NCBI RefSeq assembly: GCF_008831285.2
Contig: NC_045141.1
Span: forward strand, 15,362,106-15,426,105
Reading direction: 5' to 3'
From: Nymphaea colorata
Lineage: Eukaryota > Streptophyta > Magnoliopsida > Nymphaeales > Nymphaeaceae
Length of the DNA stretch: 64,000 nt
In this document: piece after piece, positions 52,850 to 64,000 of the stretch
How positions within the stretch are numbered: the first letter of the stretch is position 1
Layout of the letters: each line of letters opens with the position of its first letter
Program-made: the position numbers and the translations under genes
Notes under the pieces: model-generated
Database searches by the model: none
Told to the model about the DNA's origin: nothing
What the model saw: the letters and a program-made list of their open reading frames with translations, nothing else

Positions 52850-53190
52850 GCTTGAGTTCGTGAGTCAATCCGTTCAAATAATCAAGTTGAGTTCGAGCTC
52901 AACACGTAACTGCCAAGTCAAGCTCGAGCCTTAATCGAGTTTGTTGAACCTTAATCAAGTCGATGTATTCAAAAGAATTTGTGTCGAGCCTTAAACAAGT
53001 CTAGCTCGAGCTTAACATGTAACAATGAGTATCAATTCTATCAAACTAGTTTGTGGAGTGTTAATCGAGTCAAGCTCGAGCTCAACACGTAATTATAGGG
53101 TCGAGCTTGAGCTGCCTCAAGCTTGAGTTTTCATTAATCAAACTGAGTTCGAGCTAATTGAACTCAAGCTCAACTCGGCTCGTGTTCACC
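52850..53190. repeat. Imperfect TCGAGCTCAA-type repeat tract
   Basis: Words such as GAGCTCAACACGTAA, AGTCAAGCTCGAGC and TTAATCGAGT recur many times in variable order and on both strands, with no open reading frame. The structure is a scrambled satellite-like tract, perhaps an old transposon tail. Confidence 0.65.
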
Positions 53191-53385
53191 CTTAACACCA
53201 GTTGAACCCATGTTGATTTTTTACCCAATTTTTTTTATTTTTTGATATTTTATTTTATTTATTTATTCCCAATTTCTCCTTGTTCTGTTTTGGTTTATCA
53301 TTCATAGAGTGGAGACGACCCTTTATCTCTTGCATATTGAAAAGATGAGATGGTTGACTTTACCAAGTGATGATAAGTTTTTTCC

Positions 53386-53600
53386 ATTGGCAAGAAAGAA
53401 GAGGGAAATGATAAAAATGAAGAAGAAAAGAAAAGGAACAGTGAATGAAAAGGAGGAAGAGGAGAGGAAGCACAGAAGATAAAGAATGGTAAATGAGGAA
53501 AAGAAGGGAGAAAATGAAGAGGAAGAAGGAGAAGAAGAAGATACAAATGCTTTTGCGTCAGACCAACAGCTAAAAGAGAGAGAGAGAGATACATGCACAA
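53386..53600 (+). repeat. Polypurine (GA-rich) tract
   Basis: The plus strand is overwhelmingly A and G for about 200 bp (GAAGAAGAAAAG-like words). The long minus-strand frames here are low-complexity Ser/Leu/Phe-rich and look like artefacts of this composition. Confidence 0.7.
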
Positions 53601-54245
53601 CACCTACGGCAAGAGAGAGCCAGAGATTGTGAAAAAAGCTTTGGAGCTGGAGAAGTTGTGTCCTCCATATTTTTCTGTCTTAATGTTTGGGGGCATTACT
53701 CATTTTTTAGGACATAATATTCTTAGAACAGTTCGTAACCCAAACCAAACGCCCTCTAAAGGGCAACAGACATGCAATGTGGAAGTGACGATCACTTCTC
53801 TAGCGGCAAAATGGCAGTCAGCAACGAGCAGAAGAGAGAGGTTTTGAGAATCCAAGTCTAGTTACTAATTAGATTTGGATCTTTTATCAAACCCAATCGA
53901 TTGGATTGAGTAAAAAAAAGGTTTCTTATTTATTTTTTTGAAAAAAAAGACTACAAGTGCCTCTTTCATGGGGTCTTCAATGTTGCCATCGAAGGAAGAC
54001 CTTCTTTCCCGTAAAATTTTCTTCATCTCGCAGTCACTCGGTCGTTCCTCTTTCTCCCTCTCCGACTTTTATTGCTTGGTTGGTCTCTGTTTCTTGTAGG
54101 ATGTGGTGCCCTTTAACGCCTCGTTGGAGGTGTTGGGTTGCTCTTAGTACCGTTGAATTTTTTGTGCACCATCACTTTCTCCCTTTTATGTATATTTCTC
54201 AACGGCTAAACATATAATGTTTATAAGTAACAAAAAATTTATGAC

Positions 54246-54455
54246 ATGTTGAGATAACAAAGAGATGCATGAGATAAAGTTAAACATAATAATAAGATGT
54301 TGAGATAACAAAGAGATGCATGACATAAAAAGTTAAACATAATAATATTTATGAAATAATAAAATATTTATGAGATAATAAAATAATGAATGAATATATG
54401 AGATAATAAAGTATTTATGAGATAATAAAATAATGAATGAATATATGAGATAATC
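54246..54455 (+). repeat. Two adjacent AT-rich tandem duplications
   Basis: A ~50-bp unit (GTTGAGATAACAAAGAGATGCATGA, then TTAAACATAATAA) occurs twice from about 54246 to 54347. It is followed by two copies of a ~46-bp unit (TATTTATGAGATAATAAAATAATGAATGAATATATGAGATAAT) from about 54359 to 54455. Confidence 0.8.
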
Positions 54456-56815
54456 TTTATGAGATAATGAGATAAGCAGGACAAAAAACAAAAACACTCT
54501 TTATTGCTTAAAGAGGTACATTGGTCATAGAGACGACTGACAAATTTTACTTTTATAGAATCCATAAATCTTTTTTTTTCTTTTTTTAATTTTCATTTTT
54601 ATCCCTAATTAATTATGGGTTTTTTTGTCATAGTTAAAATGACACATGAAATTACAGAGGTGACATATATAACTGGCTTCGTCTATAATGACCCTAATTT
54701 TTAAGACAATGATTTTTTTAATCCAAATCATTTTAAATTACAAAACCAAATTGCACAAAAAAAAAAATCAAATTTCAAAACTATTTTGTACCTCTTAAAG
54801 CTATTAGGATTCATGACTAACTAAATTCCAACCACCAACACTTAAATGAAAAATCAGATTACACATTTGAATGCATTGTTTTATAAAACAGATGACACAT
54901 TTGAAGATAGAGTTTCACAAAAACGCATAATACAAAAGTCTGTGAGACATCCAAAAGTCCCTAAATTTATAAAATCTAATTCATTAACTAGATTGGTTGG
55001 GCAGCATAAGATTATCATGACAATGCAACAACCTCGTCAATATCTTTTATATCCGCGAACACATGAAAAGAGAAATTGGGGATGAGAACTTGGAGAAGTT
55101 ATCAATATGATGTCTACCCTTAGTTTAGGCTAGCATATATGAAGGATTAAAAATTCAAAATTACCTTGTTATTGCATATATTCAGGAAAACAATACATGG
55201 ACTCACATCAAATATACACATGGGTAAAAGCATTTAAAAACAGCAAATATTTACAACTACATCATGCCTATAAATGCAATATATGCAATAGTTATTATTT
55301 GTTGGCATGCTCTTGCAAACATGATTAAGTTTCTCTTGTTAATTCACTACTGGCACTATGCAAGTGATGCCACAGCCGATTTACACAGTATTTTTATTAC
55401 AGTGTCCAAAAGAACAACTAATAATGTCTACAAGACGCGCTAGTACTAAACTCATTGATCTTGGTCATATGATTCATCCATCGCATGCGTTCAGCATATA
55501 TCACTATAAAACATAACATGCCAGAAATAAATCACTTACTATAAATTCATAACCATTGGGATCCATTTATGAGTCACATGTCCACAAGCACATATACCCA
55601 TTTACTAGCACAAAAATCTGGATCTCAAATGTGAAGCAGGAACATTTTATGCATACATGCACATATATATCTCAAACTAGGCCCGATCCAGATCCAAACA
55701 AATTCACAACAACCAACACACATACATGTTTATAGTGTGCGCCTCAAATGCATCTACAACAATAATCATGCAGACAAATCCCATATTTTGTCAATAGTTT
55801 TGGTATTTCTGGGTATTCTGAGCGCTAAAATTTCAGCTTGCCTGTACATTCTAAGGAAAACTTCATCCTTGTTAGCTAATCCGAGAGAGGACCAACTATT
55901 TTCCTCAATTATTGCACTGCCCTACACACTAATAATTTCAGCTGCAAACAAATTTTCTTGCTACCAAACAACCCTTTCGAGCTAGAGCTTTAGGTTTGAA
56001 GAGGAAATCATATTCAAATTTGATAAACTGATAATTGAATTCGTTTCTTCTTGTCGAATCTGATCATTTGGATTCAATTTTGAACCGATGGTTGGATAAT
56101 GTTTGTGCAATTGGATAGTTGTTAGAGAAACATCAAGTTTTTTTAATGGTTTTAATAAAAAGACAAGACCATAGGTAAAATTTTTCCGTCCACACCACTA
56201 AAACCTTTGACAACATTAAGATTGGAAGAAGGAAAAGAAAAGAAAATCAAAATCCGATCATTTGCATCCCAAATGCATCTCAGATGACTGGATTTGAAAA
56301 CAGTACAAGACTGCCTTTAACAAGAACCAAGGAACAGGAAAAAGGAAAGACAAACGGTAGGTGCATCAATGGAAACCTACTGCCATGAAATAGCGGTGAC
56401 GGCAGAAAAGAGAACATAGAGCGAAAGGGAAGGAATGTAATTTGTGAGAGCGTGATTGAGGATGCTTTTGAGAGGAAAGTGGAAGAAGGTGAGAATGGTG
56501 GGGCGACAATGGGCCTCTGTGATTATCATTGATCTAGAATTTGGAGGGGCCTGCCTGCTACGATAGACTTTTGCAGAGGCTGCTGTCTTTCTTTTTTCCC
56601 CATCTTTTGCAAGTTATTTTGTGTTCAGTCTGTCTGAAGATCATCACCTTTGCATTGCATAAAATGGCTGCTGCTTCTTTGTCATCCCACCAACTCCCAC
56701 TATGTTTCAAATTTGGATCTCTCTCTCTCTCTATTTATTCATATCTTGACTGCAATCTCAATAAAAATAATGAATCCCAAGAGGAAGCCAATTGATGTAC
56801 AAGATTTTCTACCTT

Positions 56816-56835
56816 AATATATATATATATATATA
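56816..56835 (+). repeat. (AT)n microsatellite
   Basis: A run of about ten TA units lies roughly 10 bp beyond the sugar transporter stop codon, in its presumed 3' UTR. Confidence 0.9.
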
Positions 56836-56844
56836 AAGGTACAT

Positions 56845-59547
56845 CTAGAGCTGCAGGTGGTTGGACGCAGGGGAGGAGTCATCATCGTCTTGCTCAGCCA
56901 CAGGAGGCATTACCCTCTTCCAGAACCAGTGCTTCCTCCACAGGAGAATCATCTCCTCGATGGGGACGCCCTTCGTCTCGGGTAGGAAGACGAACACGAA
57001 GAGAGTCATGATGGTGATCCACCCGGCGAAGAAGAGGAAGATGCCGTATCTGAAGGAGCAGAGGAGGGACAAGAAGGACTGGGCAATGGCGAAGGTGAAT
57101 AAGAGGTTGACGGCGACCGTGATACTCTGCCCGGCGGAGCGCGTCTCCAGAGGGAATATCTCGCTCGGCACCGTCCACCCAAGAGGCCCCCACGACCACC
57201 CGAAGGCGGCGACGAACAGGCAGATCACCACCACCACCAAGATGGAGAACCCCTTGGACAGCTCTCTGTCGTTCCCAAATTTGAGGCCCAGGATGACTGC
57301 CACCACAATCTGAAAGGCACCATCGTCTTGTACATGAGGATTGAGCTCAGCCGAAAGGGCAATTGTTTATTGGTGGGTTCATGGAGAATGCCAGAAAGAG
57401 AGAAAGAGAGAGAGAGGCTGGAAATACCTGACAGACTATCATCTGGATGCCGCCGCCGATGAGCAGAGCCCTCCTCCCCCACTTATCGACGGTGGCAATG
57501 GAGACGAGCGTCGAGGAGGCAAGCACAGCCCCCGTCAACACCGACGAGTAGAGCGACGCGTGCCCGCCGAACCCCATGCTCTGGAACAGCACCGGCGCGT
57601 AGAACAGAATGGAGTTTATCCCCGTCAGAATCTGAAACATGGGCATGAAGATGGCCATGACCAGCTGAGGCCGGTTCCTCCTCTCCAGTATGTTCCGGAA
57701 CGGGTGCTCTATCGCGTTCGCCAGCTCGCTCGCGTCCACCATGTCCTCGAACTCCGCACCCACATTCCGGGTGCCTCTGATCCTCTCCAGAACCCGCCTG
57801 CCTTCCTCCTTGTGCCCCCTTTCTATCAGGCAGTTGGGCGTCTCCGGCAGCAGGAGGCCGCCAACGGTCATCAGTAGAGCGGGCACCGCCGCTAGGCCCA
57901 GGGACAGCCTCCACCCCCACGGCCGCAGCTTCTCGGTTCCGTAGTTGACCATGTTGGCCGTGAAGATGCCGAGGGTCGTGGCGAGCTGGAACATCATGTT
58001 CAGGCCGCCCCTCAGGTGCGCCGGCGCCATCTCCGACAAATAAAGAGGAACCGCCTGCAAGTCCAAAGATGACACAAAAGAACAAACATCTACCATCAGT
58101 TTTACACTGTTCAGTTGAGATCTTCCAGGAGAGATCAGCGCCTTAATTCATCAAGTTCTCCGTTCTGGTTCGGACATGATATACAGTAATATAATGTTCT
58201 TCAGTCATCGAGTTAGCCTTTTCCAACTAGTAACTAGATGGTAGAGTCTATGCATTTACAGAAAATGCTTTTTTGCTCCCATGCAAATTAAAGTAGATTT
58301 TGGTTATTTAGATCTAAGAATACAAGAAAACATATATGAAAGTCGATCATAAGTACAAAAAGTCATAGAATATGTTAAAAAAAAAAAGTTGACAGTTCAT
58401 TCGTTTTTCACAAAGTAGCAAAAGGGACCCAATTGTGGGGCAAGTCGAAGCTAAAGGTATATACAATATTTTGATCACATAAATGCAACTAGATTTGGAG
58501 TTTCCCCAATGAAAGTTAGGTGGGCGCTTTCTTTCCCAACTAATTGAACAAAAGCACAGAAGAACATGCTTTTATCACGCCAAGGTTACCATCTTCATTA
58601 GATTATTCTTTTGATCACCAACCAAAAAGCAAAGCTTGCATATTTCAAATCAAAGTTGCTTAATTAGACCAGAGTTCCCCAACAATCACAGTGGGAAAAG
58701 CCAAAGAGAAATCCAGACTCCCCAACTGGGGTTTCACCTGATTGCCAAATCCAATTCCGACGCCGAGCAGGATCCTTCCCAACAGCAACATTCCGAGATT
58801 AATAGCGGACGCGTTTAGGGTCGCCCCGCAGAGGAAGCTGATTCCGCCACACACGATGCTCGCCCGGCGACCGTACTTCCGCGTCACCGGCGATGCGGCG
58901 AGGGAGGCGACCAGGCCAGCCAGGTAGAGCGAAGAGGTGAAGGCTGACAGGCCTTGGTTGTTGTACTTGCAGTAATTGCTGTCCTTCGAATGGTAATTCT
59001 TCTTTCTGTAAACCACGGGGAAGAATTTCTCCAGGAAAGGGTCCATGGACGTCACTCCACCTGCAGTTTTCAGAATCATATCAACTACTCCGAAACAATT
59101 TATCTGTTCACAATAATCTACGGCGCGATTGATACAGGTCTTCCAATTTTTTCGAGAAAAACAGTCCGACCACTTTGCGGCAGACCTTTTTCTTCTTGAA
59201 ATTTCAAAAAAAGCATGGAACAGATGAAATTCTTCGGGAGGAATTTCACCCCGTTCGATGGGAATCATGTTTTACAAATAGTCTGTCAAGCCTGGATGCA
59301 AGACTGCAAGTGATTTGCTTCTTATAAGTATAATAGCCATCGAAAAGAAACTACCAAGTATCTGCGTCTAGGAAGGATTCATGATCCATCATCAAACTTC
59401 ACCTGAGATTCCGATGTCATAGCCGAAGATGGAGCCCCCAACTGCAGCAACCATGCAGGCCGAGACCACAAAGAAAGTGACCCTCCCCTGGTACTGCTGC
59501 GCCCTTTCCTTGGCCACGCCGGCCGGCGCAAAAGAGCCTCCGGCCAT
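56845..59547 (-). CDS. STP-type monosaccharide/H+ symporter
   Basis: A major-facilitator sugar carrier of the plasma membrane that imports hexoses with protons. Four exons splice in frame: 59547-59403, 59060-58738, 58054-57428, 57309-56845. They give 519 aa, a typical STP size and exon layout. The N-terminus contains [22 protein letters not shown]. The first half carries [12 protein letters not shown] and [20 protein letters not shown]. The loop motif LPETPN, then [29 protein letters not shown], and [20 protein letters not shown] with LPETKG follow. Cys79 and Cys449 lie where STP structures show the disulfide that ties the extracellular lid domain to the C-terminal half. Twelve membrane spans are expected. 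The third exon is GC-rich, unlike the flanking DNA. It is not recognisable as one particular STP paralogue. Confidence 0.95.
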
Positions 59548-61289
59548 TTTCGGACAGCTCGTCAGGAAAGGTACCCAAGAAAGGCAGAAAGCACGGAATT
59601 TGTAGAGGGGATTGAACTAATTCTACTTATTGGAATTTGGAGCTCAGATCTGGGAAAAAGCTAACGCTTGTTGAAAGGCCAGCCGCTTTCTCACCCGCTT
59701 CGTTTTTCTAATCAAATTTCATTTCACATTGAGTCAAACGGGGTTGCCAATTGCATTAAAAGTACAGACAATGGCCCCGAATGGAACCATTAATGCAGTG
59801 ACTCCTCTGCCCTTGGGAATGAAAGGACCGGTGAGCCACAGACAGGGATGACATTTTAATGGCTGCCATCTTGCTCGTCATTCTCCATGTAAAGGACAAA
59901 CTAAAAAAAAAAGATTGATGGTTTTCCAATAAGTTGCTTGTGTCAATATGTTGGATTTGGATCTACCAAAAAGAAAAATGGATGCAAAAAGAAAAATAAA
60001 TATTCAACTAAGAAATAGGATAGATTCAGATTTATGAAATAACATTTAACCGTATTGAGATTCAGATATACGAAAACATCTTATTGGATAAGGATTCATA
60101 TCAGATTTAATTTTACACCCAATGCTCTTATATTTTGAAGATCGGATGGATTGTGTTCAAAATTCTTATTTAGATCAGATTTGGATTGTAAAATCAGATT
60201 TCAGATTTGGATATCCAAAATCAAATATGCAGATATGAATATCTGGAAATTAGAGTTTAAGCAAGGTTGACTTTTGTTATACCGAAGTTAGTACCTATGG
60301 TATAGAACTAAATTACCCGTGCTTAAATTCTAATTATAGGTAAAGTGCGTAGGATTTGTGTGCTAATTGTGCATGATTAAAAGTTATGCATGTCTAATCT
60401 AAGTGACTTTATTTTAGAGTTTTAAATATGACTATTTATTTCATAAACTGGGTTAGTACAACGGTTAAAGGATTAATAATCCTCAGACCTCAAAATGCTA
60501 TGTGTGAACGATTTTAATACTAAAAAAAAATAAATAAATGAAATGCATACAATTAAAATTGAAATTAACAACTTAGAGTATGAGAGAGGGAAAGAGGGAT
60601 ACACCTTACCTTAACCTATATTATGTAATTGACGAGGAAATTAAATTCAAGTGAACTTACCTGAAGTATTGATTAGATGATTATTTATTTCCTAAACAAT
60701 GGATAATGCTACAATTAGGGGTTCTAATCATCCACAAATCTTCAACTAAGCATATTATGTGAAAGTATGTATTAAATTAAAATTTAAAGATAAAACTACA
60801 AGAAGTGCATAAAAGTTGGTAGTTAGTCTTATTCTAAGCATAATTAAATAAGATAAAGCATGCTGAATTTAAGTCGTGATTCATCAAGGCTTAAGTGACA
60901 ATCATCAGTTCTCTAATGCAATATTAATATCATTATTAGGATTTATCGTCTTTAAGACTTAAATAAAGTATTGGTATATGTATTATCTAAGTAAATTAGA
61001 AACTAAGCTTAAGAGAGAGGGGGCATACCTAACCCCTTTAAGGCCTGATGTCAATAGACTAAGTCTAAACTTGAGCTAAACATGCTTAAGAATACTAATA
61101 AAAACAATGACCTATTGTTGTATTTTAGGCCAAACTAGTGCAAAACCATAAAATAATAATATTTAAATTGAAACTAATGAAATAACTAACTAACAAAAGC
61201 AATTAATTAACTAAGCATGACAATTGAAATGCAAACAAATAAAAGAAAAGAGGAGGAAAATGCCTAGAAGGCGGACCAGCTAAGGAGGA

Positions 61290-61890
61290 AGGTGGATCCA
61301 CATTGATTCAAAAGCTAGATTTAGTTAGGCATGAAACTGATAAGGTGGATCTGAAATGGATCCAAAAATGAGATTTGGATCAAGAAGCTACATTTGGATC
61401 TAGAAGTGATACTTCGGATCTAAAATTGATCTGGAAGTAAAATTTGGATCCAAAAGTTAAATTTGGATATAAAATTGATAGTGTGGACCTAAAAAGGTCC
61501 AAAAATGAGTTTGGATTCGGATTGGATACAAAAGCTAGATTTGGATAGAAATTGGTAGTGTAGATGTAAAATGGATCCTGAAGTGAGATTGGGTTCAACT
61601 TGGATCCAGAAGGTGGATTTGGATATGAAATTGATAGTTTGAATCCAAAATGATTTGTATCCGTTGGATTTGTAAAATTGATGAAAATGGATTCAGAAAT
61701 TAGATTTGGATCCGAGTGGAATCTAGAGACTACATTTGGATTTGAAATTGATCGTTTGGATCTGAAATGGATCCAAAAGTTGGTTCTGGAACCAAATAAG
61801 ATTGAGGAACTATATTTGGATCTGAAATTGATAGTTTAGATCTAAAATGGATATGAAAGGTACACTTACATATGAATGAGGTCCAAAAGG
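61290..61890. repeat. GGATCC-rich degenerate minisatellite
   Basis: About 600 bp are built from variants of AAATGGATCCAAAAGTTAGATTTGGATC and TGAAATTGATAGTTTGGATC, repeated more than ten times with drift. Minus-strand frames here give NPN/DPN-rich peptides that reflect the repeat and not a gene. Confidence 0.8.
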
Positions 61891-62640
61891 CAGATTATGG
61901 CCTGATTTTCCATCTAAAGTGAATGTAAGGTTTGGTTTTGGTTCCAAATCAGATATGGCTGTCAGACTTAGTAGCGATCGCAAGTTCTTTTCGAGACGAA
62001 GAGCACAACCGTACACGTTGTTACTTCTTTCAGTGAAAGGGCGTTGGCAGATACAGACAACTCATACACCTAATTTGTGTAATAGTCCTTTAGTCCCTAC
62101 CAACCAGATTACGTTAACCTTTGACTTGACTTGTTTGCACATGCATGCAGCAGCGACCGTGGGTGAGTGCAGGAATTTTTTTTATATTAAAAAAATCAAA
62201 ATTTTCTAATTTGACTCAACCCATCGCTCCTCTTCGCTCGACCTGTCACTCTTCTTGGCCTAACCCGTGAATTTTTTAGGTTTGCTCCTAAAAAAAAATC
62301 CTGACTCCACCCCTACATGCATGAAGATCTTACTATCAGATTGATCAGTCTTATGTACACATAGACACGAAATTTATAACTTAACCGTCAAAACACAAAA
62401 CAATATTAAGGAATGAGTGATTTAGGATATAAATCCCACAGTTTTGTAATTAAACTATGCTCTTCTACCAAATTTAAACCCTAATTGCCATTTTTTTTGG
62501 TACTATAAGAATATCAGTTTGGATGCTTTGGATTACCAAAAATATGCTACAATTAGGAGAACATGCAAAATATCGGCCGAAACCAGGTTAATTGACAAAT
62601 ATCGTAAAACCAACTTGACATAACTTGTTCTTAACGTCAG

Positions 62641-62760
62641 CGTTGGCGAGCCCATCAAAATCTCATTATATAATGTCTCGAGAACCCGTTGCAATATATA
62701 AATCCGCTACCGGTTGGCCAGCCCATCACAATCTCATATATAATGTCTCAAGACCACGTT
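62641..62760 (+). repeat. Imperfect ~75-bp tandem duplication
   Basis: AGCCCATCAAAATCTCATTATATAATGTCTCGAGAACCCGTTG (from about 62649) recurs from about 62721 as AGCCCATCACAATCTCATATATAATGTCTCAAGACCACGTTG. Confidence 0.8.
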
Positions 62761-63374
62761 GTCATATCTAAAAAATTCTAAAATTTTATGTGCTCTTCAC
62801 ACCAAAGCAAATGGAGATAGAGTTGCGTGCTCGCTTGGTGCACAAGAAAAATGATCATTTTTGAAAAAAAAAATATTTTTTGATTCTTTTATTTTTCATA
62901 AAAAGTTTCTTGTTTAAATAAAATAATGTTCGTCATTCATACACCAGCACTATGTGCATAACCAGCTTTGAAGCAAAAAGTGAAAAATCCAGCCGCTAAC
63001 TTCAACGCCGAGATTGAATTTGGATCCACAACCATCTGAATCTAAACCACAGCAGGGCAATTGACTGTAAACGAAAACATGACTCAATAAGTTCGTCTAA
63101 GAATCCTTTCACTTTTCCTTTTTTGATTCGTGAAGCAAAAAAATCCTGAATACCAAATAAAGTGTTTCAATCGGCCGATCTGTCGGATCGGAAAAATTAA
63201 TTGGCAGAACATTTAAGTTGAAATTTCTGCAACATCTATATGGGAGCATCGTAGCAAAATAACAGCAACTTGTGTCAAAATTTACATGACACCAAACGTT
63301 TCTCTAAATCCGCTGCAAACTTCAAACAGATTAATCTCCAGAGCACTGGTGCTTAACCTCCTTATCGGAGACGA

Positions 63375-63532
63375 TCATATGCTCGGGCCGGAAATATTCG
63401 ATCGGGCGCCGGAAAAGAACAAAACTCCCGCCGATAAAATGCCCAAAAAGAGTGTTAGCAAACAGCCAAACATAACGAAGCTGGCCCCTCCCAGCAAGGA
63501 CAAAGCGGAAAAACCAATCCTTCCCTCATAAC
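63375..63532 (-). CDS. Possible C-terminal exon of an unidentified membrane protein
   Basis: On the minus strand, after an AG at 63533-63534, an open frame begins YEGRIGFSALSLLGG. It continues with a hydrophobic segment, FVMFGCLLTLFLGILSAGV, that would span a membrane, and ends NISGPSI at a TGA (63375-63377). Composition is GC-richer than its surroundings and looks coding. No upstream exon can be found before the window edge, and the acceptor has only a weak pyrimidine tract. I do not recognise the family. An opposite-strand frame (63286-63531) is the less likely alternative. Confidence 0.3.
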
Positions 63533-64000
63533 CTCAAGTGGCGTCTTGTGAACGGGAACACGTGCATAATTTGGACCTTTTACAGGCGTGTACATCCACC
63601 CACCAGTCCCCGGCAACCATTACAAGACAAGCTGCCCAAGTCGGCACCAGCCACAGCTCCCACCAGCAGCAACCCCACGTCGTTTCATTTCTCGTGTCAT
63701 GAGGAGATCATCATAACCAGCCGTTGACACGACATCACACACATATATATATGTATATACCTTTTCCAGTAACAGCAATATATTGCATGGAATAATGACG
63801 AATATACGTGTTAGAGAATTCATAATGCAATACCAGCAAGGAAAATAAAACTGTAGCAAGCATAGAAATAATAAGACGACGAGAGAAAAATAAAGTTCCT
63901 TTTCGCAATGATAAATGGTTGTTCTCGATATCGTGAGTTCGAAGTTGCAAAGAAAATGAAGAACTCACGAGAAGAAGGCGCGAACACAAGAGGTAGCTTA
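63533..64000. other. Right edge of the window
   Basis: No gene is recognised. If the preceding candidate exon is real, this would be its intron. A short TA-rich run lies near 63742-63758. Confidence 0.3.

Larger units (their letters stand above)
49819..56844. other. 7-kb intergenic region, repeat-rich
   Basis: This lies upstream of MCM5 and downstream of the sugar transporter. It contains the MCM5 promoter (left edge), a CT microsatellite, a long hairpin, two tandem-repeat arrays, a TCGAGCTCAA-rich tract, a purine-rich tract and AT-rich DNA. These parts are listed separately. Between about 54500 and 56700 I see no gene or clear repeat on either strand. Confidence 0.5.
59548..63374. other. 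Intergenic region upstream of the sugar transporter
   Basis: The first few hundred bases should hold the transporter promoter. From about 59900 the DNA is AT-rich with many GATTTGGAT-like words, then a GGATCC-type minisatellite (listed separately). No coding region is recognised. A stretch at about 62190-62330 ending TGACTCCACCCCTACATG resembles the edge of an old repeat, but no ends can be set. Confidence 0.45.

Noticed and set aside
53298..53603. Minus-strand 101-codon frame rich in Ser, Leu and Phe
   Set aside because: It mirrors a polypurine tract, and low complexity explains the open frame.
57341..57877. 178-codon plus-strand frame and a 200-codon alternative minus frame over the sugar transporter
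   Set aside because: Both are shadows of the GC-rich exon 3 of the transporter, with Arg/Pro/Gly-rich composition and no motifs.
61380..62016. Two minus-strand frames with repeated NPN/DPN-like residues
   Set aside because: The peptides simply translate the GGATCC minisatellite.

Overview
The window is nuclear DNA of a flowering plant. It holds six intron-rich genes with GT-AG introns. The encoded proteins include a plant-type plasma-membrane H+-ATPase (960 aa, ending in YTV), an STP/MST-type hexose carrier and an MCM5. Intergenic DNA is AT-rich and carries microsatellites and a decayed hAT transposon. The sequence alone does not fix the species. All exon models were spliced by hand from splice signals, reading frame and family knowledge. 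Every one closes in frame from ATG to stop.

Layout, left to right. (1) 2581-7980, minus: DCN1-like cullin-neddylation protein, 9 exons, 230 aa. (2) 9677-17994, plus: FAD-dependent oxidoreductase of the DAO/MnmC-C type with a probable organelle-targeting N-terminus, 8 exons, 451 aa. Its first intron (5.2 kb) contains a complete but inactivated hAT element, 10763-14161, with a perfect 8-bp target-site duplication. (3) 21831-29338, minus: WDR76-like WD40 protein, 5 exons, 475 aa. Beyond its stop lies a decayed second copy of its last two exons (19.2-20.4 kb). (4) 31627-41980, plus: P-type H+-ATPase, 18 exons, 960 aa, with two short upstream ORFs in the leader. (5) 43597-49818, minus: MCM5, 19 exons, 729 aa, with two identical E2F-type sites about 190-215 bp upstream of its ATG. 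(6) 56845-59547, minus: sugar/H+ symporter, 4 exons, 519 aa. A weak candidate for the last exon of a further minus-strand membrane-protein gene sits at 63375-63532.

The genes are ordinary, independently transcribed plant loci and do not form a cluster. Two functional links can be inferred. The H+-ATPase builds the proton gradient that the sugar/H+ symporter uses. MCM5 and WDR76 both carry E2F-like promoter motifs, consistent with S-phase expression. Most of the unusual content is in the non-coding DNA: the hAT element with its GTATCG/CGATAC-rich ends, the WDR76 partial duplication, a long hairpin upstream of MCM5, and several families of tandem repeats. I found no convincing new multi-gene system.
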